DNA of 64,000 nt from Chlorogloeopsis sp. ULAP01 (GTDB taxonomy: Bacteria > Cyanobacteriota > Cyanobacteriia > Cyanobacteriales > Nostocaceae). The position numbers and the translations under genes were made by a program. The DNA is taken from positions 72,146 through 136,145 of the forward strand of contig NZ_JAUDRH010000021.1 in the NCBI RefSeq assembly GCF_030381805.1. The letters run 5' to 3'. Shown in pieces: positions 25,352 to 34,018 of the stretch. The notes beneath the pieces were generated by a model that was given only the letters and a program-made list of their open reading frames with translations, was not told where the DNA came from and did not search any database. How positions within the stretch are numbered: the stretch's first letter is position 1; every line of letters starts with the position of its first letter.

Positions 25352-26752
25352 TTACTTATAGCGTTTAGAGACTTGATGAGCAAAAGTACTTCTAGAAGAT
25401 GAGGCTGAATGATAGGGTGAGATCGCACTCATTTGATCGGCAAAAGTAAATTTTTTGTTGTTGCTAGCCTTAACAATACAGGCAAGGACATTATCTGCAA
25501 GAATTTCCGCAACTTCCTGACTGATAGCAGGTTCAGAAAACATGAAATTCAAAAACATTTTTGACTCAAAAGTCAGAACTGCAACACACAAACCTCCAAA
25601 TGCTCCCCATGCAGGAACAAAGCTAATTTCTTCTAGTTCAAATAAGCCATAATCTGAAGGAATATCGACTCTACCTATATTGGTGACACCTACTGTGCCA
25701 AACATCTGACGAGGGTAAGCGAGAAGAAAATCGGTAAACAGCTTAATTAACAACGCTGAACAGAAGATGCGATCGCTTTCTAGAGTTGCTTTTATTTGTT
25801 GTCTGCTGTTACGAGCTAAATCCCAAAAGGATGTATTTGTTCTGAGGGTATGGCATGAGATGTCACCAGAAACCAATACACCCAAGTGGTGATCGCTAAT
25901 CTCTGGTTTGAGACGATTACGCAGATTAATATTTGACCAACAGCTGACGTTTAAATTTGTTTTCTTGCCACCAGTGATTTTTCTACCTGCTGCAAACAAC
26001 ATCGCCGCACATAAAGCAGTATGTACAGTTGTCTGATTTTGTCTACAAGCATTTATTAACTGTCCGGTTTGCTCTGTATTGAGCGTTCTGTGAACCATGC
26101 CAGAACAGCGCGATTCTATAGGTACGAATTGTTCAAATTTTAAAGTTTTTGGTCGATACCAAATCTCTGTTACCAAATGCCTGCATACGGTTGAGAATAT
26201 ATTTAATGCACCTTTCCATCCTTGCATCGAAGTTGGCAGAAGCTTTTCTATCGATGGCAGTACAGGTAAAGTGGCAACTTCTATTGGTTCAAAAGATGCA
26301 ATTTTTTGACAATATCTCAACAGTTCTGAATGCAGTTGAATGCATGATAAGCCGTCTGCGATCGCGTGATGAATTGTTGTAATTAAATAATTGAGGTTTT
26401 TTTCTGTTTTGATCTGAACCAGGACAACCCGCATCAAACTTTTGTGACTCTCAATTTTTTGATTGAGTTCTTCTAATGCAACTTCTTGCCACTGTTGATG
26501 CTCATACTTTTCCACAACGCGTACAGGAATATGGATAACTCCAGTTTCAAAACGCAGACTATTTAACTTACCGACAATCCGGCAGTTTAGACGAGGGTGA
26601 CGTGCTTGTAGCACCTCAAGAGCTTGTCTGAGAATTACTTCACTAAAGATTCCCTTAATTCGACAAGTCGTAACTATGTTGTATGCGCTAGCACGACGAT
26701 TAACTACTTCTATAACTTGCTCTAAAGGAGAAAGTTTTCTGTCATATAACAT
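25352..26752 (-). CDS. PapA/condensation-type acyltransferase, copy 3
   Basis: 466 residues from ATG 26752 (MLYDRKLSPLEQVIEVVNRR). HHAIADG is intact near residue 128. The C-terminal half differs most from copies 1 and 2 (for example in the SFVPAWGAFGG segment), suggesting a different acceptor or chain specificity. It lies 40 bases after the TubC-docking protein gene, and is the first of the three transcribed. Confidence 0.82.
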   Translation of the reverse strand: MLYDRKLSPLEQVIEVVNRRASAYNIVTTCRIKGIFSEVILRQALEVLQARHPRLNCRIVGKLNSLRFETGVIHIPVRVVEKYEHQQWQEVALEELNQKIESHKSLMRVVLVQIKTEKNLNYLITTIHHAIADGLSCIQLHSELLRYCQKIASFEPIEVATLPVLPSIEKLLPTSMQGWKGALNIFSTVCRHLVTEIWYRPKTLKFEQFVPIESRCSGMVHRTLNTEQTGQLINACRQNQTTVHTALCAAMLFAAGRKITGGKKTNLNVSCWSNINLRNRLKPEISDHHLGVLVSGDISCHTLRTNTSFWDLARNSRQQIKATLESDRIFCSALLIKLFTDFLLAYPRQMFGTVGVTNIGRVDIPSDYGLFELEEISFVPAWGAFGGLCVAVLTFESKMFLNFMFSEPAISQEVAEILADNVLACIVKASNNKKFTFADQMSAISPYHSASSSRSTFAHQVSKRYK

Positions 26753-26792
26753 AACTGCTATGTTTTATATTGTGGTTTGCATCCAATTCAAA

Positions 26793-28664
26793 TTAACGAT
26801 TGTCTAATTTTGCTTTTAAAGAAGTAAAATGTTTACCACCAAGTTCAATTTGTCCTTCTGCACACCCAGTCTTTAATCTTTCTACTAGATATTCCAAATC
26901 ACGAGCAATGAAATTTGTGCCATGATCTGGCTCGATTAAACTTACCAAGGCTATATTTTCTACCTGTTGACTCGTCAAGCTAGAAATACCCAAAAAATTG
27001 AATACTCCTGATTCATACGTTCCACAAGGAACTGAGGGATTTTTAACACCAACACAGTATTCATTTTGTTGAAACCATTCTAATGCTGGGTAACCATGAA
27101 AATGAACAATTGGCGCACCATTTCTAATCAGTTCTGGTGTATATAAAGCAGCAGATAAGCTAATAGCAAGCATGACGTAGATATCGTAGGAAGGTTTAAT
27201 ATCTACTAACTCTGGATTAATATTTTGTGGTAATTGAAGAAATAACTTTTCTTTCAAACCAATCCGGATGATATCACTTTCAAGCTTTAAATCTGTTTTG
27301 TTCGAGCCAGAACGAGAGCTAACTATCCAGATATCTGGTATTTGCTTAAATAAATATTCTCCTTTAACCTTGGTTTTGATATAAAACCGACCTTTTTCAT
27401 TTTGACGGAGTTCATTACTATGAAATCCTGTTACAGGTAATAAACTTTGCCACTCATGTTCACTTATTTCTGGTTCACCAACATATTGTGGAGGTTCAGC
27501 ATAAGCAACAAAACCATAAGAAACACCTGTTCTGCCATTCACTATGACATTCACAATATCTCTATGGGATTTTCTTTTGATCACTTCATAAAGCTTAAAA
27601 CCTGGAGGAAACAGACCAGTGCAAGCCAACTCATTACCTAATTTCACTAATTTTGCAGCATAGCTCGATTCATGAGGATGATACTGTCCTAGCTCAAATC
27701 GACTTAGTAAAAGCGGATATATTGGCACAAATACTTTAGGAATTAGTGAGTTAGTAACAAAGTTTTCTATCTCACTTCTCGGAAACACAGAATCGGAAAG
27801 ATTCATATTTAAGATGGAAATTTTTTCCTCAGATACTCCAATCACCATCTCTGAAAATGTTCTGATTAAAGTATTTAAACCTATCTTTATTTTTTGTTGA
27901 TAAGGAAGTAAAGGGTTGACAAATTCCTGATCTAGTTTTGTCAGGGTGATTACCTGAGTATTTGTAGGGTCTTCAATGTACTTGGCTGTATGGTCTTCAG
28001 CCCAACTACTTAATTTAGCTATTCTGGAAACAGAGACTTCTCGATTTTTCCAAAGCAAAGATGAATAGATTTGATATAAATTCTCTGCTACACATATACC
28101 TAATTTTCTTAATAAGAACGGGGGGTTCTCTACATCAATAACTGCATCAATTTCTGCTTTGACATTTTTGATTTTGATAGTTTTCTTTAAGCTAGTTTTA
28201 GGTAGACTAATTAAATAGTTAAACTCTGTTGTTGCTTCTTCCCAAGGTAAAACTTTTACACCATAATCCTTGAGCTTAGTTGCCAATTCTTCTCGAAATT
28301 TAATGATTTCTATCTGCTCGTAGCCTTTAGGTAAAGGTCTAAATGTTACTGTTAGCTTTTGAGCCATCACTTGAGGGTCAATCACTGGTGGCTGATATTC
28401 CACATTTGAGTGTTTAACAAATCCCCCAATTAAACGACCGATAGTTTGTAAACTTAGTCCAATGCTCAAAGGAACACAAGCGGCTTTAGCTGCTAGATCT
28501 TGAGCACGTAACAATGCTAAGATTTCTGCTTTATAGGCACTTAGCTCTGCCTGCATTTCTGGTGTGATTACCCCTTTAGGAGAACGAATATTAAGTTTGT
28601 CATTATCTACCCAAATTTGAACACCTTTTTGAGTAAGGTCTTCCAAAAGTTCAGATGTATTCAT
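26793..28664 (-). CDS. Unknown protein with an N-terminal TubC-type docking domain
   Basis: 623 residues. Residues 1-52 (MNTSELLEDLTQKGVQIWVD, then a helix with ITPEMQAELSAYKAEILALL) match the TubC N-terminal docking domain that usually starts an NRPS subunit and binds the tail of an upstream synthase. The remainder has no condensation, adenylation or carrier motif and I do not recognise it; it is a soluble alpha/beta protein with HPHESSYAAKLVKLGNELAC near residue 340 and YDIYVMLAISLSAALYTPEL near residue 495. A GGAGGAG site precedes the ATG by 11 bases. By context it may dock onto the synthase or acyltransferases. Confidence 0.7.
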   Translation of the reverse strand: MNTSELLEDLTQKGVQIWVDNDKLNIRSPKGVITPEMQAELSAYKAEILALLRAQDLAAKAACVPLSIGLSLQTIGRLIGGFVKHSNVEYQPPVIDPQVMAQKLTVTFRPLPKGYEQIEIIKFREELATKLKDYGVKVLPWEEATTEFNYLISLPKTSLKKTIKIKNVKAEIDAVIDVENPPFLLRKLGICVAENLYQIYSSLLWKNREVSVSRIAKLSSWAEDHTAKYIEDPTNTQVITLTKLDQEFVNPLLPYQQKIKIGLNTLIRTFSEMVIGVSEEKISILNMNLSDSVFPRSEIENFVTNSLIPKVFVPIYPLLLSRFELGQYHPHESSYAAKLVKLGNELACTGLFPPGFKLYEVIKRKSHRDIVNVIVNGRTGVSYGFVAYAEPPQYVGEPEISEHEWQSLLPVTGFHSNELRQNEKGRFYIKTKVKGEYLFKQIPDIWIVSSRSGSNKTDLKLESDIIRIGLKEKLFLQLPQNINPELVDIKPSYDIYVMLAISLSAALYTPELIRNGAPIVHFHGYPALEWFQQNEYCVGVKNPSVPCGTYESGVFNFLGISSLTSQQVENIALVSLIEPDHGTNFIARDLEYLVERLKTGCAEGQIELGGKHFTSLKAKLDNR

Positions 28665-28869
28665 AGTTCTAGCATCTCCTCCGCTGAATATTTTTATCTA
28701 GTTTGAGAAATAGGTTTTCTAGTGAAAGATTGTGTTGTGGACAAATTATAGTTACCTCAAAAGAGAATTAAGCTTTGTGGAGAAAAAGATAACTAATGTT
28801 TGCGCCACAACTTATTCTGAAATACTTGAACTAACCTAAAATCACGAGCAAAAATGTGTGAGCGCTGAT

Positions 28870-29184
28870 TCAAAATTCAAAAGTCTCTGACTCTGAATCT
28901 ACAAAGTCTTCTGCTAAACGCTTGCTCAGTGCTTCAATAGTAGGGTAATGCCACAATAAAATCAAAGATAACTTAAATCCAAGTAATTTTTCTGCTCTAC
29001 TTGCAAGAACCATGCCTTGTGCTGAATCCAAGCCATAACTGTCTAAAGGTTCTCGAATATCTATTTCATCAGGTTCAATTCCTAGCATCTCGGAAATATT
29101 AGAGACTAACCAGGCTTGTATTGCTTCAGGTGTGTAAGACCGTTTTACGGTTGAAATAGGTGAATTATGAATATGTGAGTGCAT
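28870..29184 (-). CDS. Stand-alone acyl carrier protein
   Basis: 104 residues from the ATG at 29184, which has an AGAGGG site 7 bases upstream; the frame extends to an ATG at 29247 that abuts the desaturase stop (TAA then ATG), so a longer 125-residue form is possible. The carrier motif is DSYGLDSAQ, with the phosphopantetheine Ser in GLDS, followed by KLLGFKLSLILLWHYPTIEA. It is of the type II PKS/secondary-lipid kind and ends in an acidic tail. It can hold the chain for the desaturases, DarB or the acyltransferases. No phosphopantetheinyl transferase is in the window. Confidence 0.88.
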   Translation of the reverse strand: MHSHIHNSPISTVKRSYTPEAIQAWLVSNISEMLGIEPDEIDIREPLDSYGLDSAQGMVLASRAEKLLGFKLSLILLWHYPTIEALSKRLAEDFVDSESETFEF

Positions 29185-29247
29185 TTGTAAACCCTCTAAA
29201 GTTAAAGAAGTTTGGATAATAAAAATTGCATTTAAAGCTTGAGACAT

Positions 29248-30288
29248 TTAAATCGAGTTTCCAGAAATTTCTCTAAGCAAGAAAGACTTGATTTGTTCAG
29301 GTTTAGAGTAATATTGCATATTTTTCAAGCTCATTAAGCAACGAAAAAAACCTGTAGCTACTGCATAGGGTTGTTCGTACTTCGTAGCTTCAAAAATATC
29401 AGGTAGATATTGGTGAGATAGATAAGGATAGCGATGATGTACCTGTTGATAATTAATATGGCTCCACAGCCAATTTATGAAAGGGTTAGTTAGAATTACC
29501 CAACTGTCAACCTGTAAGCGATCGCCTTGAAGATTCTCAAACTCATCTTCTGCGTCTGCTTCGTGCTCAAGGCTTTTTTGTATGGCAGGTGAAACAGCAG
29601 CAGCAAAAGCATAATGATCGCACAAGGCACGAAATGAATATACTGGTGGTGCTAACACAAAGGTGGGAATGACTGTATACCAAGGGGAAATCCCTAATAT
29701 TGGTAGCAGGTAAAAATAGAAAGCTACAGCCAAACTCACAAAACTAATATCTTTTAAACCTCGAAATACCTTATTCCACTTACCTGAAAATAAAGCTGCT
29801 GCTACTATTTTGTAGTGTTCATAAAGAGCGATCGCTCCTCCCATCATAAATGCATACCAAAAGGGATGATTATGCAATTTTTCCTCAGGATCTAAACCAG
29901 GCTGATGAGTATAACGATGATGGGTCAAATGAAACTTTCGATTGGCATAAAAAGGGAGCATCACAACTAAAGCAGATAATGTCCCACCCCACAAATCATT
30001 CCAAAACTTGCTTTTGAATAGCACCCCATGGATACCTTCGTGTGCCAACACACCTATACCCGTTAACAGCAAGCTGTTAAATACTGCAAAAACCATCACA
30101 AATGCCCACTTCACAACCAGATACATCAGTTGAGGATGAGCAAAGAAGTAGGTGTCAATAGCAGTCACACCCATCTGCGCTAAAGTAAAAGAGCTGACTA
30201 GCAGGCTAATGAACAAAACTGATTTGAACAGATTTTTTGTTTGGGGAATTATCTGTTCAGCTGGTTTAGGAATTTTGAAGCCCTTCAT
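29248..30288 (-). CDS. Membrane fatty-acid desaturase 1
   Basis: 346 residues with the three di-iron histidine boxes: HEGIHG near residue 94, HLTHHRYTH near residue 122 and QQVHHRYPYLSH near residue 290. Four membrane helices surround them. Members insert double bonds or hydroxyls in fatty acyl chains on lipid, CoA or ACP. It overlaps no gene but abuts the ACP frame, pointing to coupled expression, and suggests desaturation of an ACP-bound or finished chain. Confidence 0.88.
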   Translation of the reverse strand: MKGFKIPKPAEQIIPQTKNLFKSVLFISLLVSSFTLAQMGVTAIDTYFFAHPQLMYLVVKWAFVMVFAVFNSLLLTGIGVLAHEGIHGVLFKSKFWNDLWGGTLSALVVMLPFYANRKFHLTHHRYTHQPGLDPEEKLHNHPFWYAFMMGGAIALYEHYKIVAAALFSGKWNKVFRGLKDISFVSLAVAFYFYLLPILGISPWYTVIPTFVLAPPVYSFRALCDHYAFAAAVSPAIQKSLEHEADAEDEFENLQGDRLQVDSWVILTNPFINWLWSHINYQQVHHRYPYLSHQYLPDIFEATKYEQPYAVATGFFRCLMSLKNMQYYSKPEQIKSFLLREISGNSI

Positions 30289-30339
30289 AAGTCAATACCT
30301 TGTAAAAAAATGAATCTATGGATAATTCAAAATCTACCT

Positions 30340-31344
30340 TCAACTAGGAAACTCCTGTGCCAAGGCTGGTTTGACATAATCAGGGTGCCGCACTGCTTTA
30401 AAATCACAGCGTGCGTGAGAACGTTGCATTGGCGCAACGAGGGCGAACAAAGTCGCGCCATAGAAGAAGCCAAAGGGTACAATACTAGCATCATCATTAA
30501 TTAAATCTGACTTCAAACGCTTATGACACGCTGGTAAAGCACTCCAGTGTATGTGAGGATAACAATGATGCTCGATATGATATCCAATGTTGAACATTGT
30601 CAGATTAAACATGGGGGAGAGGAAAGTGTTTGAATGTCTGTAGGGATGCTCAGTCGATGCTTCCACACACCCGATATGTTGGACATACATTCCCATACCC
30701 ATGGTGAGAACATTAGCCAGGTAGTGAGGCAAAACCCAAAGACCAAGGGACATCACAGGATCTATCAACAAAGGGATAGACCAGAGAGTGAGAAAAATAG
30801 CAAACTCTTTAATGGCTTTTTGTCCAACGTGCGCCCCTCCGCGACCAGAACGGAAGTCTTGCCACAGATGGATAGTGTAGCGCCACGGCCAGTGCAAGAG
30901 GCAATACCAATAAATATTTTCAAAAGAGTTATCAGGACGGCGTTTGGGTACAGTCCAGTCTGTTGCTCCTAAGGTATCCGCATGGTGGACAGTCACGTGG
31001 GCATATTCCCAGAAAAAGGACGGCCAGCCTCCAGAGAATGTCCACAGCCGACCGAACCAAATATTTAACCAGGGTACGCGGAATATTTTGCGGTGGACAT
31101 GGTTGTGGAAGTTAACCCCTATATCAATACCTGAGATCCAGCCTAACATCACGGCTGACGCCAACACGAAAGCAATACGCGACCACAGCCCTTGGATATG
31201 GGCAACTTCCGGATGGAGGTAGAGCCAAAAGGCTAACCCATAAGCGAACAGAGTTACTAGATGGAAAATAATACAGTTAATATCTTCGGGATTAGATAGG
31301 ATACTTTTGCCGGAGTTTGACCGCTTTTTATCTGTTTCTAACAT
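30340..31344 (-). CDS. Membrane fatty-acid desaturase 2
   Basis: 334 residues from the ATG at 31344 (MLETDKKRS), which lies 2 bases after the stop of the small membrane protein; the frame upstream overlaps that gene and is not used. Histidine boxes: NFHNHVHRK, HVTVHHAD and GYHIEHHCYPH. It belongs to a different branch of the desaturase/hydroxylase superfamily from desaturase 1. It may also act as a hydroxylase or acyl-lipid desaturase. Two distinct di-iron enzymes in one cluster predict a multiply unsaturated or oxidised lipid. Confidence 0.87.
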   Translation of the reverse strand: MLETDKKRSNSGKSILSNPEDINCIIFHLVTLFAYGLAFWLYLHPEVAHIQGLWSRIAFVLASAVMLGWISGIDIGVNFHNHVHRKIFRVPWLNIWFGRLWTFSGGWPSFFWEYAHVTVHHADTLGATDWTVPKRRPDNSFENIYWYCLLHWPWRYTIHLWQDFRSGRGGAHVGQKAIKEFAIFLTLWSIPLLIDPVMSLGLWVLPHYLANVLTMGMGMYVQHIGCVEASTEHPYRHSNTFLSPMFNLTMFNIGYHIEHHCYPHIHWSALPACHKRLKSDLINDDASIVPFGFFYGATLFALVAPMQRSHARCDFKAVRHPDYVKPALAQEFPS

Positions 31345-31346
31345 TA

Positions 31347-31586
31347 TCAAAATACCTTTGTTCCCTGCAATATTCCGACGCCACAAAGTGCTACGATCAG
31401 GCTCACCCATGGCCCCCAAAATATAGTCCCTATCAGAACTATTACCACAAGCAAAGGAAATAGAGAACGGCCTAAAATCCAACCAATAGATATTAATAAA
31501 CTCTGATTATGGTTGAATAAAACTTTGTCGCTTTCGTCACTACTTTCGATAGAAAAACTATTAGGATTTGGATTTTTATCACTCAT
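31347..31586 (-). CDS. Small membrane protein
   Basis: 79 residues: a polar Ser/Asp-rich N-terminus (MSDKNPNPNSFSIESSDESD) and two membrane helices (about residues 30-50 and 53-75). The stop is 2 bases before the start of desaturase 2, so translation is probably coupled. It may be a partner or stabiliser of the desaturase. No known family. Confidence 0.65.
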   Translation of the reverse strand: MSDKNPNPNSFSIESSDESDKVLFNHNQSLLISIGWILGRSLFPLLVVIVLIGTIFWGPWVSLIVALCGVGILQGTKVF

Positions 31587-31833
31587 CTTGAGTATATATT
31601 ATTTTTTCAATAAACGAGTATTTGAAATATTAATAATCTTGCACAATCGCTATATTCATTCACTTATAAAGTCTATAGCAATCCTATTTGATTTACGAAC
31701 ACTTGACGCTAGGTTCCTTGTAAGAGATAGATTTCAACAGGAATGCATTTGCATCTCAGTTAGAATTGCTATATCTTTATCTTTTTTCATATATTACCTA
31801 AATAAAAAATTTTAGGCAATAACAAACACACAA

Positions 31834-32982
31834 TTAAATAGCTGTGAGGTGCATATAAGCATATGAAAATCTAGCACTCTCAGGGACAAAGCAAAATATT
31901 TTATCACCTCTTTTTACCCTGCCTGATGACATAATTTCTTCTAACATGACAAAGATAGAAGCAGAGCCTGTATTCCCTTTGTATGTTAAGTTAGTAAACC
32001 ACTTTTCCAAGGGAATTCTAAATCCAACATTCTCTAAGGTTTCATAGAGCTGCGGCATAAAATATTCTGAAGAATAGTGAGGCAAAAACCAAGTGATTGC
32101 ATCTGATTTCAGATTGTATTTTTCCCAAACAGACAAAAACCCTTTTTTACCATAAGGAATAATATTTGCAGTTAAAAGTTTGACATCCTGTTTAAGGGCA
32201 ATATAATTTTCTTTCCAGACTTCATCTGGATTTTCGACATCCCGCAAGCCTTGTAAAGAACCATCAGATCTCTTCACCGCTCCTGCATACATACAAGTCT
32301 CTACCTCATTAGCAAAAGAGATGATATCAACCCAGTCTATTCTCAGTGAAATCCGATCTTGACAAGGAGTATCCGCAATCAATACAGCAGCAGCAGCATC
32401 AGAAAGCATCCACCTTAAAAAGTCCTTCTCAAAAGAGATACAAGGTTTTGTCTGTAGCTCCTGAATTTTAGCTTCTATTTCTGGCTGAAAGAACTTTGCC
32501 TGGAATTGATTTGATACAAGTTCTGAAGCTGTGGTGATAGCATTTTTGATCACACCAGCAGATACACTCATATACCCATACTTAAATGCTGTTACCCCTG
32601 AGCAGCAGACTCCATTTGTGGCTACAGCCTCACAAGGAGGACATCCAAGTTCCCCATGCACCATCAAAGTATGGTTAGGAACAATTTGATCCGGAGAAGA
32701 TGTTCCACAAACTAAACATTTTATTTGCTCTAAGGGAAAATTAGAGTTTTTAGAAAGAATACGTACAGCTTCGGCTGTTAATTGTGCATTAGTATGAGTT
32801 TGCTTCCCAGTCTTGGGATCAATGGCATAATATCTCGATTTAATACCATTATTGTCCAGAATTCGTTTTTTGGAGCGAGAGAGTTTTCCATTCACTAAGC
32901 CAAGAACATTTTCTATCTCCTCATTACTAACAGGTGCATTTGGTAGAAAAACTCCTAAACCTGTAATATATGCTGAAGCCAT
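31834..32982 (-). CDS. darB-like: DarB-like ketosynthase (KAS III fold)
   Basis: 382 residues from the ATG at 32982, with a GGAGG site 5 bases upstream. The thiolase-fold triad is intact: Cys127 in NGVCCSGVTAF, His302 in WFLPHYSSEYF and Asn337 in YKGNTGSASIF. The N-terminus (LPNAPVSNEEIENVLGLVNG, ILDNNGIKSRYYAID) resembles DarB of dialkylresorcinol and flexirubin clusters more than housekeeping FabH. DarB joins two beta-ketoacyl chains and cyclises them to a cyclohexanedione. The DarA-like gene precedes it by 76 bases, as in known clusters. It is the probable off-loading step for the synthase here. Confidence 0.85.
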   Translation of the reverse strand: MASAYITGLGVFLPNAPVSNEEIENVLGLVNGKLSRSKKRILDNNGIKSRYYAIDPKTGKQTHTNAQLTAEAVRILSKNSNFPLEQIKCLVCGTSSPDQIVPNHTLMVHGELGCPPCEAVATNGVCCSGVTAFKYGYMSVSAGVIKNAITTASELVSNQFQAKFFQPEIEAKIQELQTKPCISFEKDFLRWMLSDAAAAVLIADTPCQDRISLRIDWVDIISFANEVETCMYAGAVKRSDGSLQGLRDVENPDEVWKENYIALKQDVKLLTANIIPYGKKGFLSVWEKYNLKSDAITWFLPHYSSEYFMPQLYETLENVGFRIPLEKWFTNLTYKGNTGSASIFVMLEEIMSSGRVKRGDKIFCFVPESARFSYAYMHLTAI

Positions 32983-33058
32983 AATTGCCTCCAAATAAAT
33001 TTACAAGACTCAGATGAATACCACTAATCCCTTGCAAGCAATGAGTTTTTGCTGACTC

Positions 33059-33976
33059 TTAGCTTGCATCAGATGGGGATTTTAAAAGTTCAATATAAGA
33101 CGCAATTTTTTGATGAATTAAAGGAGCAAACAAAAATTGAATAACACTAGAAATGAGCACAACAATTGGAATCGCCAATACTAGTTGCATTGCAAAGATG
33201 CAAATAATTGGTATTCTGCTCCAACTTCCCTGTTTACCAAACAAACGAGACAACTTGGCCCAGGGACGATATGCTAAGTGGCCAATTACTTCCACAATCA
33301 CATAGCGTTGATTGACTTCCACAGCCCCAAGTCCTTTCAGCATTGGCTGAGGAGAACTATCATTTAACGATTCAAGATGATTGGCTATGCGCTTGCCAAA
33401 TCTTGAGAGTGCATAGATATCTTCATTTTTGACTCCTGCTGCAGGCAATACTCCCAAAAATCTATTTTTTTTCCCTGTCAACAGTAATCGAGGAGTGGTA
33501 ATAAAGGTAAGTAAAGCTGGCCCTTGATGAGTTAAAACTACATTGTCAATATGAATTCCTCCAACAGAAGCAATCATTTTCTTCATCATTTCTGAGGCAG
33601 AGTGCCACATATTGCGACACACTACTAAAGTGATGACTTTCGTGTTCTTAAGGACTTTTGCATACTGGGATTTGAAAAATCCCTGAATTGGTAAAGATGG
33701 TGCCAAAAACCAAACCTGATAGGCTATGATAACGAGGTCAAATTTTTCATCTTCACTAAATTTTGGTGGATAAATTTCCGGATGCTCCTGGTTTACACAT
33801 TCTGGGAAAACATCAAAAAACTTATACAAGTTCCAAGGATAAGGATAATCAGCTTTTGGTTTAATACATTCCCAGGTCAGATCAACAGATGGTGCATTCA
33901 GATATCTAGTAAAAGATTCGGCGGCACGAACCACATCCCCCGATTGTGAGTAATAAACTACAAGTACACGTTTCAT
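33059..33976 (-). CDS. darA-like: DarA-like dialkylresorcinol aromatase (flavodoxin fold)
   Basis: 305 residues. The flavodoxin-like FMN-phosphate loop VVYYSQSGDVVRAAESF is at residues 6-22, followed by LVIIAYQVWFLAPSLPIQGF and TLVVCRNMWHSASEMM, both typical of proteins annotated as dialkylresorcinol condensing enzyme. The last ~50 residues hold one or two membrane helices (WSRIPIICIFAMQLVLAIPI). In studied systems DarA oxidises the DarB-made cyclohexanedione to the resorcinol ring. It lies between the PfaD and DarB genes on one strand. Confidence 0.82.
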   Translation of the reverse strand: MKRVLVVYYSQSGDVVRAAESFTRYLNAPSVDLTWECIKPKADYPYPWNLYKFFDVFPECVNQEHPEIYPPKFSEDEKFDLVIIAYQVWFLAPSLPIQGFFKSQYAKVLKNTKVITLVVCRNMWHSASEMMKKMIASVGGIHIDNVVLTHQGPALLTFITTPRLLLTGKKNRFLGVLPAAGVKNEDIYALSRFGKRIANHLESLNDSSPQPMLKGLGAVEVNQRYVIVEVIGHLAYRPWAKLSRLFGKQGSWSRIPIICIFAMQLVLAIPIVVLISSVIQFLFAPLIHQKIASYIELLKSPSDAS

Positions 33977-34018
33977 GACTGTAGATGGGAAAGGTTGTTA
34001 CATAGATGACAAAATGTA

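Noticed and set aside
31513..31815. Plus-strand 100-codon frame opposite the small membrane protein
   Set aside because: It is antisense to a gene with clear membrane helices and coupling to a desaturase; composition is random-like.
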